A DNA stretch of 64,000 nucleotides from CAVRIA01 sp963721115 (GTDB lineage Bacteria > Desulfobacterota > Binatia > HRBIN30 > CADEER01): positions 124,001 through 188,000 of the forward strand of contig CAVRIA010000004.1 of NCBI GenBank assembly GCA_963721115.1, given 5' to 3'. Each line of letters begins with the position of its first letter. Position 1 is the first letter of the stretch. A program made the translations under genes and the position numbers. The notes beneath the pieces were generated by a model. The model was given only the letters and a program-made list of their open reading frames with translations, had not been told where the DNA came from and made no database searches. This document shows positions 48,517 through 59,645 of the stretch, one piece after another.

Positions 48517-49224
48517 ATGGAAACGACCTCGAGCATGGTGCAAATCGACGCCGTCGACGGCAGGATGGCGAGCTTCCTGGCGCGCCCGGCGGGCGGCGGC
48601 ACGTTTCCCGCCGTCATCGTCGTCATGGAGGCCTTCGGCCTCAACGACCACATCAAGAACGTCGCTACGCGGATCGCCGAGCAAGGGTACGTCACCCTGG
48701 CGCCGGACATGTACTACCGCCAGAACGGCGCAGTCGCCGGCTACGACAACCTGCCGGAGGCGATCCGCCTGATGAGCAGCCTGGTGGACGACAAGATCGT
48801 CGCCGACATGGACGCGGTCATCGGGTATCTGCGCAACCAAGCCTCGGTGCTCGCCGACCGTATCGGCGTGACCGGATTCTGCATGGGCGGCCGCATCAGC
48901 TTCCTAGCTGCGTGTCGATGCTCGGGGCTGAAGGCGTCGGCGCCGTTCTACGGGGGCGGCATCGGGGGGCTGCTCGATCTGGCTCCACGGCTCGCCTGTC
49001 CGGCCCTCCTGTTCTTCGGCGATCGGGACTCCTTCATTCCCAAAGAAGAGGTGGAGAGAATCCGGAAGACCCTGCAGGATCTGGGCAAGCCCGCGGAGGT
49101 GAAGGTCTATCCCGGCGCCGGGCACGGCTTCTTCTGCGATGCGCGGTCCTCGTACGATGCCGAAGCCGCGAAGGACGCCTGGGAACGGCTGGGGCACTTC
49201 TTCGAGGCGCACCTGAAGTCCTGA
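48517..49224 (+). CDS. Dienelactone hydrolase family protein
   Basis: An alpha/beta hydrolase with a cysteine nucleophile, related to enzymes that open dienelactones in chlorocatechol breakdown. The 235-residue protein has the nucleophile elbow TGFCMGGR, the acid FGDRDSF and the base in PGAGHGFFCD, in the family's order. ATG at 48517 (METTSSMVQID) is preferred because the upstream region in frame is Pro/Ala-rich and unlike the family. It starts a three-gene unit: the next gene begins four bases after its stop. Confidence 0.9.
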   Translation: METTSSMVQIDAVDGRMASFLARPAGGGTFPAVIVVMEAFGLNDHIKNVATRIAEQGYVTLAPDMYYRQNGAVAGYDNLPEAIRLMSSLVDDKIVADMDAVIGYLRNQASVLADRIGVTGFCMGGRISFLAACRCSGLKASAPFYGGGIGGLLDLAPRLACPALLFFGDRDSFIPKEEVERIRKTLQDLGKPAEVKVYPGAGHGFFCDARSSYDAEAAKDAWERLGHFFEAHLKS

Positions 49225-49228
49225 AGCG

Positions 49229-49948
49229 ATGGCTCCCGTCGCGCTGCGCAACCGGCGCGGCAAGTCGCGCCTCCTGCTCACCTGCGAGCATGCTTCAGCG
49301 GAAATGCCGCCGGAGTACAACAACCTCGGACTCGACTGGGGGCAGGTGGTCGACCACATCGGCTGGGACATCGGCGCGGCGGCCGTGGCTGAAGAGCTGA
49401 GCGCGCTACTCGACGCGACGGCGGTGCTCAGCGCGGTGTCGCGCCTGCTCGTCGACTGCAATCGCGACCTTCGCGACCACGATCTCATGCCCGAGACGAG
49501 CCACGGTGTCGTCATTCCCGGCAACGCTACGATCGACGCGGACGAGCGCGAGCGCCGTCTCGAGCACTTCTATCATCCGTACCACGACGCCATCGACCGC
49601 CAGCTCGAAAAGCGGGAAGCCGCCTTCCTGTTGAGCGTCCACTCCTTCACGCCCTCCCTGCACGGGCGTGAACGCGCCTTCGACGTCGGCGTTCTGTTCG
49701 ACGACTTCACCGACCTGGCCGAAGAGCTGGCACGCGGCGTCGCGGCGGAAGGATTCACCACGCGCATGAACGAGCCGTACTCGGCGCTCGACGGGCTCAT
49801 CTTCAGCGCCCGCCGGCACGGCCGGCGACATCGGCTGCGCTATCTCGAGGTCGAGATCAACAATCGGCTCTTGCGCGACGAGGACGCGGCCCTCCGTGTG
49901 GCAGGGAGGTTGGCCGTGCCACTCGCCGCTCTCGTGGGGGAAGGATGA
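49229..49948 (+). CDS. N-formylglutamate amidohydrolase family protein
   Basis: The family hydrolyses N-formylglutamate to glutamate and formate at the end of one histidine degradation route; some members act on other N-acyl compounds. The 239-residue protein has LLTCEHASAEMPPEY near the N terminus and a DIGAAAVAEELS helix. SRLLVDCNRDLRDHDLMPETS carries the conserved acid and base positions; FLLSVHSFTPSLHG and YLEVEINNRLLRDE are also conserved. No histidine-degradation genes are nearby, so the substrate is uncertain. It overlaps the next gene by four bases, and that gene is also a formyl-group enzyme. Confidence 0.87.
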   Translation: MAPVALRNRRGKSRLLLTCEHASAEMPPEYNNLGLDWGQVVDHIGWDIGAAAVAEELSALLDATAVLSAVSRLLVDCNRDLRDHDLMPETSHGVVIPGNATIDADERERRLEHFYHPYHDAIDRQLEKREAAFLLSVHSFTPSLHGRERAFDVGVLFDDFTDLAEELARGVAAEGFTTRMNEPYSALDGLIFSARRHGRRHRLRYLEVEINNRLLRDEDAALRVAGRLAVPLAALVGEG

Positions 49949-50853
49949 GAATCGTCCTGATCGGCCAGGCGGCGTTCGCCCAACAGGTTCTCGACGGACT
50001 GCGCGAGCGCGGCCACCAGGTCGTGGCGGTGTACTGTCCGCCGGACGCGGCGGGGGGCAAACCCGACCCCGTGAAGGCGCGAGCTCTCGAGTGCGACATC
50101 CCGGTCTTCCAACATCGTTCTCTGAAGGCGCCCGAGGCGGCGCGCGAGGTGGCCGACCTCGACGCGGAGCTCGGAGTCATGGCCTACGTGACGCAGATCG
50201 TTCCGCCGGCCGTGATCGACATGCCCCGGCACGGGAGCATCTGCTTCCATCCCTCGCTTCTCCCCAGGTACCGGGGCGGCACCGCAATCCCCTGGCAGAT
50301 CATTCGCGGCGAGACCCGTACCGGCGTGACCGTCTTCTGGGCCGATGCGGGCATCGATACGGGCCCGATCCTCCTGCAGAAGGAAGCCACCATCGGCCCG
50401 GACGACACCGCGGGGTCGCTCTACTACAACACTCTGTTCCCGCTCGGCGTGGATGTGGTCCTGGAGTCAGTGGACCTGATCGCTGCCGCTCGGGCGCCGC
50501 GCATCGAGCAGGACGAGAGCCGGGCGACATACGATCCACTCTGCCGCGACGAGCACGCCCAGGTGAACTGGTCTCTTCCCGTCGACGAGGTCTACAACCT
50601 CATCCGCGGCTGCGACCCGCAACCCGGTGCCTTCGCTATGCGCGGCCCGAACAAGATCCGCCTCTACGATGCCCGGAAGGTGGATCTAACGGGCATCGCG
50701 CCTGGAGTGCTCGCCGACATCGGCGAGGCCGGAATGGTGATCGGTGCCGCGGGCGGCGCCATCCGCATCGGGCGTGTGCGCGCGAACGGCAAGAAGGTGA
50801 CGGCGGCGGAGGCTGCTGCAGTCGTTGGCCTGACCGTCGGCGAGCGGCTGTAA
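49945..50853 (+). CDS. Formyltransferase-family protein, like the hydrolase domain of 10-formyl-THF dehydrogenase
   Basis: The 302-residue protein is built like methionyl-tRNA formyltransferase, with an N-terminal formyl-THF domain and a C-terminal OB-like domain. Its details match the N-terminal hydrolase of 10-formyl-THF dehydrogenase better: MRIVLIGQAAFAQQVLDGLR, then PRHGSICFHPSLLPRYRG with His102 and Asp138 in VFWADAGIDTGPILLQKE. The Asn of the usual NxH in Fmt is Cys here (C100, F101, H102). So it probably releases formate from 10-formyl-THF or transfers formyl to an unknown acceptor. It is coupled to an N-formylglutamate amidohydrolase gene, suggesting formyl-group recycling. Confidence 0.83.
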   Translation: MRIVLIGQAAFAQQVLDGLRERGHQVVAVYCPPDAAGGKPDPVKARALECDIPVFQHRSLKAPEAAREVADLDAELGVMAYVTQIVPPAVIDMPRHGSICFHPSLLPRYRGGTAIPWQIIRGETRTGVTVFWADAGIDTGPILLQKEATIGPDDTAGSLYYNTLFPLGVDVVLESVDLIAAARAPRIEQDESRATYDPLCRDEHAQVNWSLPVDEVYNLIRGCDPQPGAFAMRGPNKIRLYDARKVDLTGIAPGVLADIGEAGMVIGAAGGAIRIGRVRANGKKVTAAEAAAVVGLTVGERL

Positions 50854-50865
50854 GGACCCGTCCGG

Positions 50866-51380
50866 CTACGCCGGCTCGTCCTCCTCCTCGTACTCGAGCT
50901 CCATCATTACGGCTCCACCGTCGACCATCTCCCCTTCGTTCACGTGGACCTTGCGGACGACCGCCGCGGCCTCGGCGACAATGCGATTCTCCATCTTCAT
51001 CGCTTCGAGGATCAGCAAGCCGTCGCCGGCGGCGACCTTCTGCCCCTCCTGCACCAACACCTGGAGGACCTTGCCTGGCATCGGTGACGTGATCTGGGGT
51101 GACGCGAGGGTGGGGCCGGAAGTTTCGGCCGCGGCGGCCGTTCCCGGGGCGAACACGTGCACCTCGCCGGCGATCGAGACGTGAATCGCGTCGCCGACGC
51201 GCACCACCTGCGCCGTGTGCGTCCGGCCGTCGATGACGACCCGCAGGGTAAAGGGGCCGAGGAGCGCGCCTTCGACCTCGAAGACGCGTCCGTCCACCGC
51301 GGCGTGAAAGACGCCTCGCTCCTCGCTGCGGCGCAGCTCGGCGGTCAGGTGGCGGTTGCGGTGGCGGAAGGTCAAGTGCA

Positions 51381-51381
<1 letters not shown>
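50866..51381 (-). CDS. Biotin carboxyl carrier part of an acyl-CoA carboxylase
   Basis: This 171-residue protein has a BT-type linker domain (about 1-75) and a C-terminal biotinyl domain (about 95-170). The biotinylated Lys129 lies in ILEAMKMENRI, and SPMPGKVLQVLVQEGQKVAAGD precedes it in two short stretches. In methylcrotonyl- and propionyl-CoA carboxylases this region is fused to biotin carboxylase. Here it is separate, starting one base before the end of the upstream gene (TGATG). Either a true split or a missing base at the junction would give this layout. Confidence 0.85.
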
Positions 51382-52889
<1,508 letters not shown>

Positions 52890-52890
52890 C

Positions 52891-54499
52891 TCACATGCGA
52901 TACACGCCCACCTTCGTTTCGGAGATGGGGGTGTTCAACGTTGCGGCCAAACCTAGGCCCAGGGCGTCGCGCGTGTCCAGCGGATCGAGGATGCCGTCGT
53001 CCCACAGGCGCGCGGTGGAGTAGTAGGGGCTGCCTTCGTCTTCGTACTTTTGCCGGATCGGTGCCGTGAAGCGCTCCTGCTCCTCGGGCGACAGTGCCTC
53101 GCCGCGGGTGGAGAGCTGCTGCAGTTTCACGGTGAGCAGCGTGCTCGCGGCCTGTTCGCCCCCCATGACCGAGATGCGTCCGTTCGGCCACATGAAGAGG
53201 AGGCGCGGGCCATAGGCGCGCCCGCACATGCCGTAGTTCCCGGCGCCGTTGGAGGCTCCGACGATGACCGTGATCTTCGGCACTTCCGCGGTGGCGACCG
53301 CGTGCACCATTTTGGCCCCGTCCTTGGCGATGCCGCCCTGTTCGTAGCGCTTTCCGACCATGAAGCCGGTGATGTTCTGCAGAAACAGGAGGGGGATCTT
53401 TCGTTGGCAGCAGAGCTCGATGAAGTGGGCGCCCTTGAGCGCCGACTCGGAGAAGAGCACCCCGTTGTTGGCGACGATGCCGACCGGATAGCCGTGGATG
53501 CGGGCGAAACCCGTGACCAGGGTTGTGCCGTAGAGCGCCTTGAACTCCTGCAGCCGGCTGCCGTCCACCAGGCGGGCGATGACCTCGCGGATGTCGTACG
53601 GCGTGCGCGCGTCGGAGGGGACGATGCCGTACAGCTCGGACGGATCGTAGGCGGGATCCTCGGACGCCACGGGTCGCGATGGCCGGTCGCGGCTCGGCGC
53701 CGAGCGTCTGCAGGATGCGTCGGGTGATGGCGACGGCATCGCGGTCGTTCGCGGCGAGGTGATCCGACACCCCGGAGATGCGGGCGTGAACGTCTCCGCC
53801 GCCCAGCTCTTCTGCGGTCACCTCCTCTCCGGTCGCGGCCTTCACCAGCGGCGGGCCGCCGAGGAAGATCGTACCGGTGCCGCGCACGATGACGTTCTCG
53901 TCGCACATGGCCGGAACATAGGCGCCTCCCGCCGTGCACGAGCCCATGACGACGGCGATCTGGGGAACGCGCAGTGCCGATAGGCGAGCCTGGTTGTAGA
54001 AGATGCGCCCGAAGTGCTCGCGATCCGGGAAGATCTCGGCTTGCAGGGGGAGAAATGCGCCGCCGGAGTCGACGAGGTACACGCACGGCAATCGGTTCTC
54101 GAGGGCGATCTCCTGTGCCCGCAGGTGCTTCTTCACCGTCATCGGGAAGTAGGTGCCGCCCTTGACGGTGGCGTCGTTGGCGACGATCACCACTTGGCGA
54201 CCGTGGACCGTTCCGATCCCGGTGATGATTCCCGCTGCCGGAGCGTCTCCGCCGTAGAGCCCGTAGGCGGCGAGCGGGGACAGCTCGAGAAATGCCGTAC
54301 CCGGGTCGAGGAGGGAATCGACGCGTTCGCGTGGCAGCAGCTTGCCGCGCGAGGCGTGGCGCTGGCGCGACTCCTCGGACCCCCCGGCCCTCGCCCACGC
54401 CAGTCGTTCGCGCAGTTCGGCGATCAGGTCATGCATGCGGCGCCGGTTCTCCTGGAAACCGGCATCGCCGATTCGAATCTTGGTTTCGATCCGCTTCAT
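52891..54499 (-). CDS. Acyl-CoA carboxylase carboxyltransferase subunit, methylcrotonyl-CoA type (frameshift near 53671)
   Basis: It transfers the carboxyl group from biotin to an acyl-CoA; the sequence is close to MccB, of leucine and isoprenoid breakdown. The N-terminal part has KLLPRERVDSLLDPGTAFLE, YGGDAPAAGIITGIG, VKGGTYFPMTVKKHLRAQEI and MGSCTAGGAYVPAMCDE. After a one-base break near 53671-53673 the other frame continues with YDPSELYGIVPSDARTPYD, NNGVLFSESALKGAHFIEL, FLQNITGFMVGK and GNYGMCGRAYGPR. The joined protein is about 535 residues, as expected. ATG at 54499 overlaps the FAD gene by four bases. Geranyl-CoA or another branched acyl-CoA could be the true substrate. Confidence 0.9.
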
Positions 54500-55800
54500 C
54501 TCGTCGGCGACTTTCCCGGTCCGCCGCTCTCCCTCGGCGGCGCGAGGATCGCTCCCCGCCGGCGCAGGCGTTCCCGCAGGGCGCCGACCTCGATCCGTTT
54601 CGGCGTGACGCCTTCCCCCGCGGCCATGGCCGCGGCCGTGCCCGCCGCTTCCCCTGTCACCATGCAGGCGGGAATCTCCTTGGTGGCGTGATGGGCGCGA
54701 TGGTCGGCCGAGATGCAGCGGCCGGCGACCAGGAGGTTCTCGATCTCTCGCGCCTGCAGGCAGCGGTACGGGATCCAGTAGCGCGCTCCGTACCGTGTCC
54801 AATGGCCGGTCACGCCGATCGCGTCGTCGAAGGGCCTGTCCATGTCCTCGCGGCGCAGCACGTACTCGCCGAGCAGCCGGCGGCTCTCGGTGATGCCGAG
54901 CTGGGTGGCGATGTCGCAGACGTGCGCGTGGCGAAACTGCGGCAGCTCGCGGCGCAGGCGATCGATCTCCTTCATCACCATCTTGCGGCACTCGAGCTCG
55001 GCCAGCGTGAGGTCCCTCGGGTCGGTCGGGTCGATCTTGCGGACGACGCGTTCCGCGGCGCCCCAGGGGAACAGGACCTGTCCGTGGCCGACGGTGCGGA
55101 AGAACCAGCCGCCCGACGCGACGGCTTCGTCCACCGCGTCGACGCCGCCCATACGAAACCAGAGCCAGGGAAAGACCTTCTCGAGCTCGAACGGCACGCC
55201 CGCCGCGGCGAACAGGTCTCCATCTCCGCTGGCGTCGATGACGACGTCGGCGAGCACGGCGAAGCGACCCGACTTGCCCTGGAAGGCGACTCCCGCGAGC
55301 CGGTCGCCGTCGCGCAGCGGCTCGCAGGCCCAGGCGTGCAGAAGCAGCTGCACGCCGCTCGACTCGACCATCTCGTTCAGGGCGAAGCGGAACTCCTCGG
55401 GGTCGTAGGCGACGGAGTAGCGCACGCGGTGCGGACCCGATCCCCACACCAGCCCCCAGCGGCGGTACTTCTCGACCAGATCGCCGTCCGGTCGTCCCCA
55501 CTCTTCGCGTGGCGGAAAAAAGGCCCCGCCCCGGGCGCGCACGCGGTCCACTACCTCCTGACAGAGCCCGGCGACCACCTGGTTCCCCTCTCCGTCGTCG
55601 AGCGTCAGCAGAAGCACGATCAGACCGCCGGTGGCGAGCCCACCGAGCGAGCCGTGACGCTCCACCAGCATGGTCTCGGCGCCGTTGCGCGCCGCCGCCA
55701 CGGCGGCGGCCACGCCCGCCGAGCCGCCGCCGACGACGAGCACCTGCGTGGTGGCGAGCACCGGAGTGCGGCGCGCCGGCTCTTCGACGAATGCGTTCAC
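54496..55800 (-). CDS. FAD-dependent oxidoreductase (FAD_oxidored family)
   Basis: The 434-residue protein has the dinucleotide motif VLVVGGGSAGVAAAVAAA (Gly24-Gly29) and LVERHGSLGGLATGG. A central DVVIDASGDGDLFAAAGVPF and a C-terminal IPYRCLQAREIENLLVAGRC, then EAAGTAAAMA, match the FAD_oxidored domain found in poorly characterised dehydrogenases. The GTG start at 55800 overlaps the preceding LLM gene by four bases, and its end overlaps the carboxyltransferase start. The operon context suggests a role in the same degradative pathway; the substrate is unknown. Confidence 0.87.
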   Translation of the reverse strand: MNAFVEEPARRTPVLATTQVLVVGGGSAGVAAAVAAARNGAETMLVERHGSLGGLATGGLIVLLLTLDDGEGNQVVAGLCQEVVDRVRARGGAFFPPREEWGRPDGDLVEKYRRWGLVWGSGPHRVRYSVAYDPEEFRFALNEMVESSGVQLLLHAWACEPLRDGDRLAGVAFQGKSGRFAVLADVVIDASGDGDLFAAAGVPFELEKVFPWLWFRMGGVDAVDEAVASGGWFFRTVGHGQVLFPWGAAERVVRKIDPTDPRDLTLAELECRKMVMKEIDRLRRELPQFRHAHVCDIATQLGITESRRLLGEYVLRREDMDRPFDDAIGVTGHWTRYGARYWIPYRCLQAREIENLLVAGRCISADHRAHHATKEIPACMVTGEAAGTAAAMAAGEGVTPKRIEVGALRERLRRRGAILAPPRESGGPGKSPTR

Positions 55801-56990
55801 TTGTCCGACTTGATCCGCGATGCGGCCGGTCGCTTGTTCGCGGATCGCCCGCGCCGCCGAAAGTGGGGGATCACCTCGCTGGCGAACAGCTCGGCGCTGC
55901 GCGTCGCTTTCGCGTGCGACATGTCGCCGATGCGCCCGCCGCCGATGAAGAGCCCGATCCCGAGGTCCTTTTCGATCTCCTTCAAGCGGTCGCGCACGCT
56001 GGCCGGGCTGCCGAGCAGGATGTATCCCTCGCGCTCCAGCTCCTCGAAATCGAGCTCGGAAGGCGGCCGTAGGCCGGCGGCGAGAAACTTGAGCAGGGAG
56101 TCCTCGCTGAGATAGCCGGGCGGCGCCAGGAACTGGGGAGGGATCTTGAGGCCGCGCTTGAACAGCCAGAGGAAGTGGGCCTTCGCCTCGCGGTGCGCGC
56201 GCGCATCCGTCTCGGCGACGTACACCGGAACGGCGAAGCCGAGCTGGCCCGGCGGCGCGTCGTAGCCGAAGGCCTGCGCCTGCGCCTTGTACTCGTCGAG
56301 CAGGCGCTTCGCCTGCGCGTACGACGTGAACACGGTGACGAACGGATAGCGGTGCTCGGCGCCGAAGCGGATGGTCTCGATGCTGCCCTGCGACGGCAGC
56401 CACACCGGAGGGTGCGGGCTCTGCAGGGGACGCGGCCAGATGTTGGCGTATCTCACCCGATAGTGACGGCCCTCGAAACAGAAGGGGCCAGGTTCGGTCC
56501 ACGAGCGCAGGATCAGATCGTGCGCCTCGTAGAAACGCTCGCGCGAGTAGGTCGGGTTCACGCCAAGGGAAAAGTGCTCGCAGCCGATGCCGCGCACAAA
56601 GCCGGAGATCACGCGGCCGCCCGACAGCACGTCGAGCATCGCGATCTCCTCGGCCACGCGCAGGGGATGCTCGCGCAAGGCGATGGCGTTGCCGAGCACC
56701 GCCAGCTTGGCGCGCTTGGTGCGGCGCGCCAGCGCGGCTGCCATGAGGTTGGGCGACGGCATGGTGCCGTAGGCGCTCTGGTGGTGTTCGTTCACGCCCA
56801 GCCCATCGAATCCGAGCGTCTCGGCGTACTCGAGCTCGTCGAGGTACTCGTTGTACAGGCGGTACCCCCGCTTCGGATCGTACACCCGGTTGGAGAGGGT
56901 GACCCAGGCCGAGGGGCAGGCGCGATCGAAGTCGGCGGGAAGATGGGGCCAGGGCATGAGGTGGAAGTAGTAGAACTCCATTGCGATCAT
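55797..56990 (-). CDS. LLM-class (bacterial luciferase-like) flavin-dependent monooxygenase
   Basis: The 397-residue TIM-barrel protein is of the luciferase-like type, which uses reduced FMN or F420. It has EYAETLGFDGLGVNEHHQSAYG, AIALREHPLRVAEEIAMLDVL (in parts), GRVISGFVRGIGCEH, and a phosphate-binding region with PPVWLPSQGS near residue 215. The ATG at 56990 overlaps the stop of the upstream hydrolase (ATGA). Members of this group oxidise alkanes, ketones or other hydrophobic compounds in Binatota-like genomes; the specific substrate cannot be told. Confidence 0.88.
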   Translation of the reverse strand: MIAMEFYYFHLMPWPHLPADFDRACPSAWVTLSNRVYDPKRGYRLYNEYLDELEYAETLGFDGLGVNEHHQSAYGTMPSPNLMAAALARRTKRAKLAVLGNAIALREHPLRVAEEIAMLDVLSGGRVISGFVRGIGCEHFSLGVNPTYSRERFYEAHDLILRSWTEPGPFCFEGRHYRVRYANIWPRPLQSPHPPVWLPSQGSIETIRFGAEHRYPFVTVFTSYAQAKRLLDEYKAQAQAFGYDAPPGQLGFAVPVYVAETDARAHREAKAHFLWLFKRGLKIPPQFLAPPGYLSEDSLLKFLAAGLRPPSELDFEELEREGYILLGSPASVRDRLKEIEKDLGIGLFIGGGRIGDMSHAKATRSAELFASEVIPHFRRRGRSANKRPAASRIKSDK

Positions 56991-57760
56991 GCCTTCAGAA
57001 ACTCGATCGCCAGACGGCTGAATACCTCGCCCTGCTCGAGCGGAACCAGGTGCCCACAGGCGGGGAGCAGCTTCAAGCTCGCATACGGAAGAAGCGCCGC
57101 GAACACCTCGCCGTGCTGCGGCGGCAGGACCTCGTCGTTCTCGCCCCACACGATCAGGGTCGGCGCCGTCACTCGCGGCAGTCGCTGCTGGAGCTTGGGA
57201 TCGTAGAAGTACGGATTCCATGTCAGGCGCGCCAGCGTCGTGAACTCGCGGTAGGCTCGCACCAGTACTTCGGGTCCGTGCTCGACGGGAACGATCTGCG
57301 CCGCTCGCGTCTGGTCGTGAAAGAGACGGCCCAGCGTCTCCTCGATCGGGCTGGCGAAGAGGTCGTAGCGCGCGGCGCCCTCGACCCGGATGCCGGCCGG
57401 GGCGGCGAGTACCAGGCGTTCGATTCGCTCGGGGTGGGCGACGGCCAGGGCCGCCGCGATCCAGCCGCCGAGCGATGTCCCGACGATCGACACGCGGTCG
57501 AGCTCGAGCCGATCGAGCATGTCCAGGTAGTGGAAGACCAGATCGTCGACACCGTCGAGCCAGTCCGGCCGCTCGCTCTTGCCGAAGCCGGGGTGGTCCG
57601 GCGCCAGGACGCGGAAGCACGCGGCAAGCCGATCGTGATAGGGAGACCAGAGATCGGCGCCGAACTCCGGGTGAAGGACGAGCAGCGGTCGGCCGCGACC
57701 TCCCTGCAGGAGGTGAGTACGCACCCCGCGGATGTCCAGGAAGTCGCTACGGTGGCCCAT
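56987..57760 (-). CDS. Alpha/beta hydrolase
   Basis: The 257-residue protein has the oxyanion region LLVLHPEFGADLW, the DHPGFGKSERP strand and the nucleophile Ser in SIVGTSLGGWIAAA. The acid is probably in VWGENDEVLPP and the His in LPACGHLVPLE. This layout resembles meta-cleavage-product hydrolases and haloalkane dehalogenase relatives without fixing the substrate. It lies second to third in the carboxylase operon and is coupled to the LLM gene; 87 bases separate it from the hydrolase upstream. Confidence 0.88.
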   Translation of the reverse strand: MGHRSDFLDIRGVRTHLLQGGRGRPLLVLHPEFGADLWSPYHDRLAACFRVLAPDHPGFGKSERPDWLDGVDDLVFHYLDMLDRLELDRVSIVGTSLGGWIAAALAVAHPERIERLVLAAPAGIRVEGAARYDLFASPIEETLGRLFHDQTRAAQIVPVEHGPEVLVRAYREFTTLARLTWNPYFYDPKLQQRLPRVTAPTLIVWGENDEVLPPQHGEVFAALLPYASLKLLPACGHLVPLEQGEVFSRLAIEFLKA

Positions 57761-57847
57761 GAACCCGTGGATGCTTACACTCCACCCCTCGAGGCGGCAA
57801 GCGCGCTGTGCAGCACCGTTCTTCTGACGCTGTCCCCGGGACTCGGA

Positions 57848-58687
57848 TCACGCCGCGACGGGGCCGAGGGCGGAGGACAGAAAGTCGCCGACGGCCCGCG
57901 CCAGTGCCACCGGTTGATCGAGCATCACGTGGTGGTGCGCCTCGGCAATCTCGAGAAGCGAGACATGCGCGGCGCAGCGACGGAACTCGGCGAGGGCGAC
58001 GGCCGGCACGATCTCGCTCAGCGCGCCGCGCACGACGAGAATCGGGCGGCGAATCTGTGCGAGGACGGCGGAGAGATCGCAGGGACGAGTGTCGACGAGT
58101 GAGCGCCGATCGAACTTCAAGGTCCACGAGCCGTCCTCGCGCCGGCAGGCGCCGAAGTGAGCCATTCGCTCCAGCACGTGCGGCGCGGCGCAGGTGGCGG
58201 CCGGAAGCAGGCGGAAGCGGCGCACGGCGTCCTCGGCGTCGGTGTAGACGGGCGCCGGGAACCTCCCGAGGGCGTCCAGCAACCGGGCGCTGCGTCTGCC
58301 GATGCCGAGCCTGCTGTCGATCATCACCAGAGCGCCGAGCCCGGCCGCGCCGTCGGCGTAGCGCAACGCGACGAGCGCGCCGAGAGAATGTCCGCACACC
58401 GACAGCTGGCCGAGCCCGAGCGCCTCGGCGAAGGCGCTCACGTCGGCGGCCAACGTCTGCATCGAGTAGTCCGCTGAAATCGGCCGTTCGCTGTCGCCGT
58501 GGCCTCGCAGGTCGAGCGCCACCAGTCGATACCGGTCGCAGAGCTCCTGGGAAAAGAAATCCCACCAGTGCGCATGTGCCGACCCGCCGTGCAGCAGAAG
58601 GAGAGTCGGCCGTTCCGGGTCGCCCCACTCGAGATAGTGGAGCCGCAGGCCGTTGGCGCGAACGAAGCCGTCGCGGGGCTCGATCAT
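57848..58687 (-). CDS. Alpha/beta hydrolase
   Basis: A second hydrolase of 279 residues, distinct from its neighbour. It has LHYLEWGDPERPTLLLLHGG, ALDLRGHGDSERP, the Ser nucleophile in SVCGHSLGALVALRYA, an acid in the VRGALSEIVP region (the usual Asp is replaced, so the acid position is unclear) and the His in EAHHHVMLDQP. ATG at 58687 overlaps the bolA-like stop by four bases. Possible ester or C-C bond hydrolase; substrate unknown. Confidence 0.87.
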   Translation of the reverse strand: MIEPRDGFVRANGLRLHYLEWGDPERPTLLLLHGGSAHAHWWDFFSQELCDRYRLVALDLRGHGDSERPISADYSMQTLAADVSAFAEALGLGQLSVCGHSLGALVALRYADGAAGLGALVMIDSRLGIGRRSARLLDALGRFPAPVYTDAEDAVRRFRLLPAATCAAPHVLERMAHFGACRREDGSWTLKFDRRSLVDTRPCDLSAVLAQIRRPILVVRGALSEIVPAVALAEFRRCAAHVSLLEIAEAHHHVMLDQPVALARAVGDFLSSALGPVAA

Positions 58688-58977
58688 GAAGGGGGAGGAT
58701 CGAGCCGCCGGTTCCATTCGTCCGGAGTCAGGGTGCGCAGGGCGAGGGCGTGCACCGTGGAGCCCACGGCGTCCCCGAGCGCTGCGTACACCTGGCGTTG
58801 TCTGGCCAGGAGAGCGTGCCCCTCGAAGAGCTTGGACACGATCAGCACGCGGTAGTGTCCGCCGCCGCCGGCGGCACCGGCGTGCCCGGCGTGCTTGGCA
58901 CTCTCGTCCTCGATCTCGAGGTGCTCGGGGGAGAAGGCTCGGTGCAGCTCGCATTCGAGCCATTCGATGCGGTTCAT
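58684..58977 (-). CDS. BolA family protein
   Basis: The 97-residue protein begins MNRIEWLECELHRAFSPEHL. It has the BolA core: a variable loop with HAGHAGAAGGGGHYRVLIVS, LFEGHALLARQRQVYAAL and a C-terminal VHALALRTLTPDEW containing the conserved His-Ala-Leu pattern. BolA proteins pair with monothiol glutaredoxins in Fe-S handling or act as transcription regulators. Here it heads a minus-strand run of hydrolase, oxidoreductase and carboxylase genes, an unusual place. Confidence 0.9.
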   Translation of the reverse strand: MNRIEWLECELHRAFSPEHLEIEDESAKHAGHAGAAGGGGHYRVLIVSKLFEGHALLARQRQVYAALGDAVGSTVHALALRTLTPDEWNRRLDPPPS

Positions 58978-58987
58978 GGATGACCTT

Positions 58988-59645
58988 TCAAGGCGCTTCG
59001 CCGGCGACTGCCGGATGGGTGAAGCGATACGTGTAGCGGAGACCGGTGGTGTCGTCGACCCGACTGGCGACGATCTCGAGCACGACACCATCGAGACTGG
59101 CGAGCGGCGTTTCGGTGTCCACCACCAGGTAGCCGTCGATGGGCTGCCGGTCGTTGAAATCTCCAGCGTAGAGGAGATTGGTCGCGACCTCTTCCTTGAT
59201 TGCCGGCTTCGCCGCTTGCGGCAGCCCCGCCGGGCCGGGTGCGTTTCGCTGCCCGACGTAGGAGAGGTCGGCGGCGCCGATATCGGTGCGCCGCAGCAGC
59301 TCGATGGCGCGCGGGGGATCCAACACCTTTCCCGGCGAGCCGTCGGGCAGCGTCAGCGTTACGTCCCCGGGGCTCAGGCGCAGAGTCTCGTCGTTCAAGG
59401 CTTCGAGGCGGGCGTGCAGGACGAGAAGCCGGGATGGAGCGTTGGCGAGATGGGGCGACAGGACGAGGCGGTAAACGGGAATCGCGCTGACGATCACCGG
59501 CGGGTTCACCTCGGCGGTCGTGATCGAGGCCTTCTCGATAGCGTCCGAGTCCGCGCCGCCCAGCCAAACGGGGAGGGCGCACCCACTCTCGACCGCCGCC
59601 AGGAGGACGAGGAGCCGGCACGCACTTCCACCACCGCGACATCAT
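58988..59645 (-). CDS. Putative lipoprotein, unrecognised; N-terminal frame break likely near 59600-59615
   Basis: The main frame (ending at 58988) has no recognised domain. Its readable part from GTG 59509 is 173 residues and is beta-rich (VYRLVLSPHLANAPSRLLVL, RLSPGDVTLTLPDGS, GVVLEIVASRVDDTTGLRYT). Upstream, the same frame without a start codon reads RLLVLLAAVESGCALPVWLG, a good lipobox (ESGC) with a hydrophobic core. An ATG at 59645 or 59642 in another frame gives the missing charged start (MSRWWKCVP). One extra base would join them. The gene may thus encode a lipoprotein of about 217 residues; otherwise it starts at 59509. It ends 11 bases before the bolA-like start. Confidence 0.55.
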
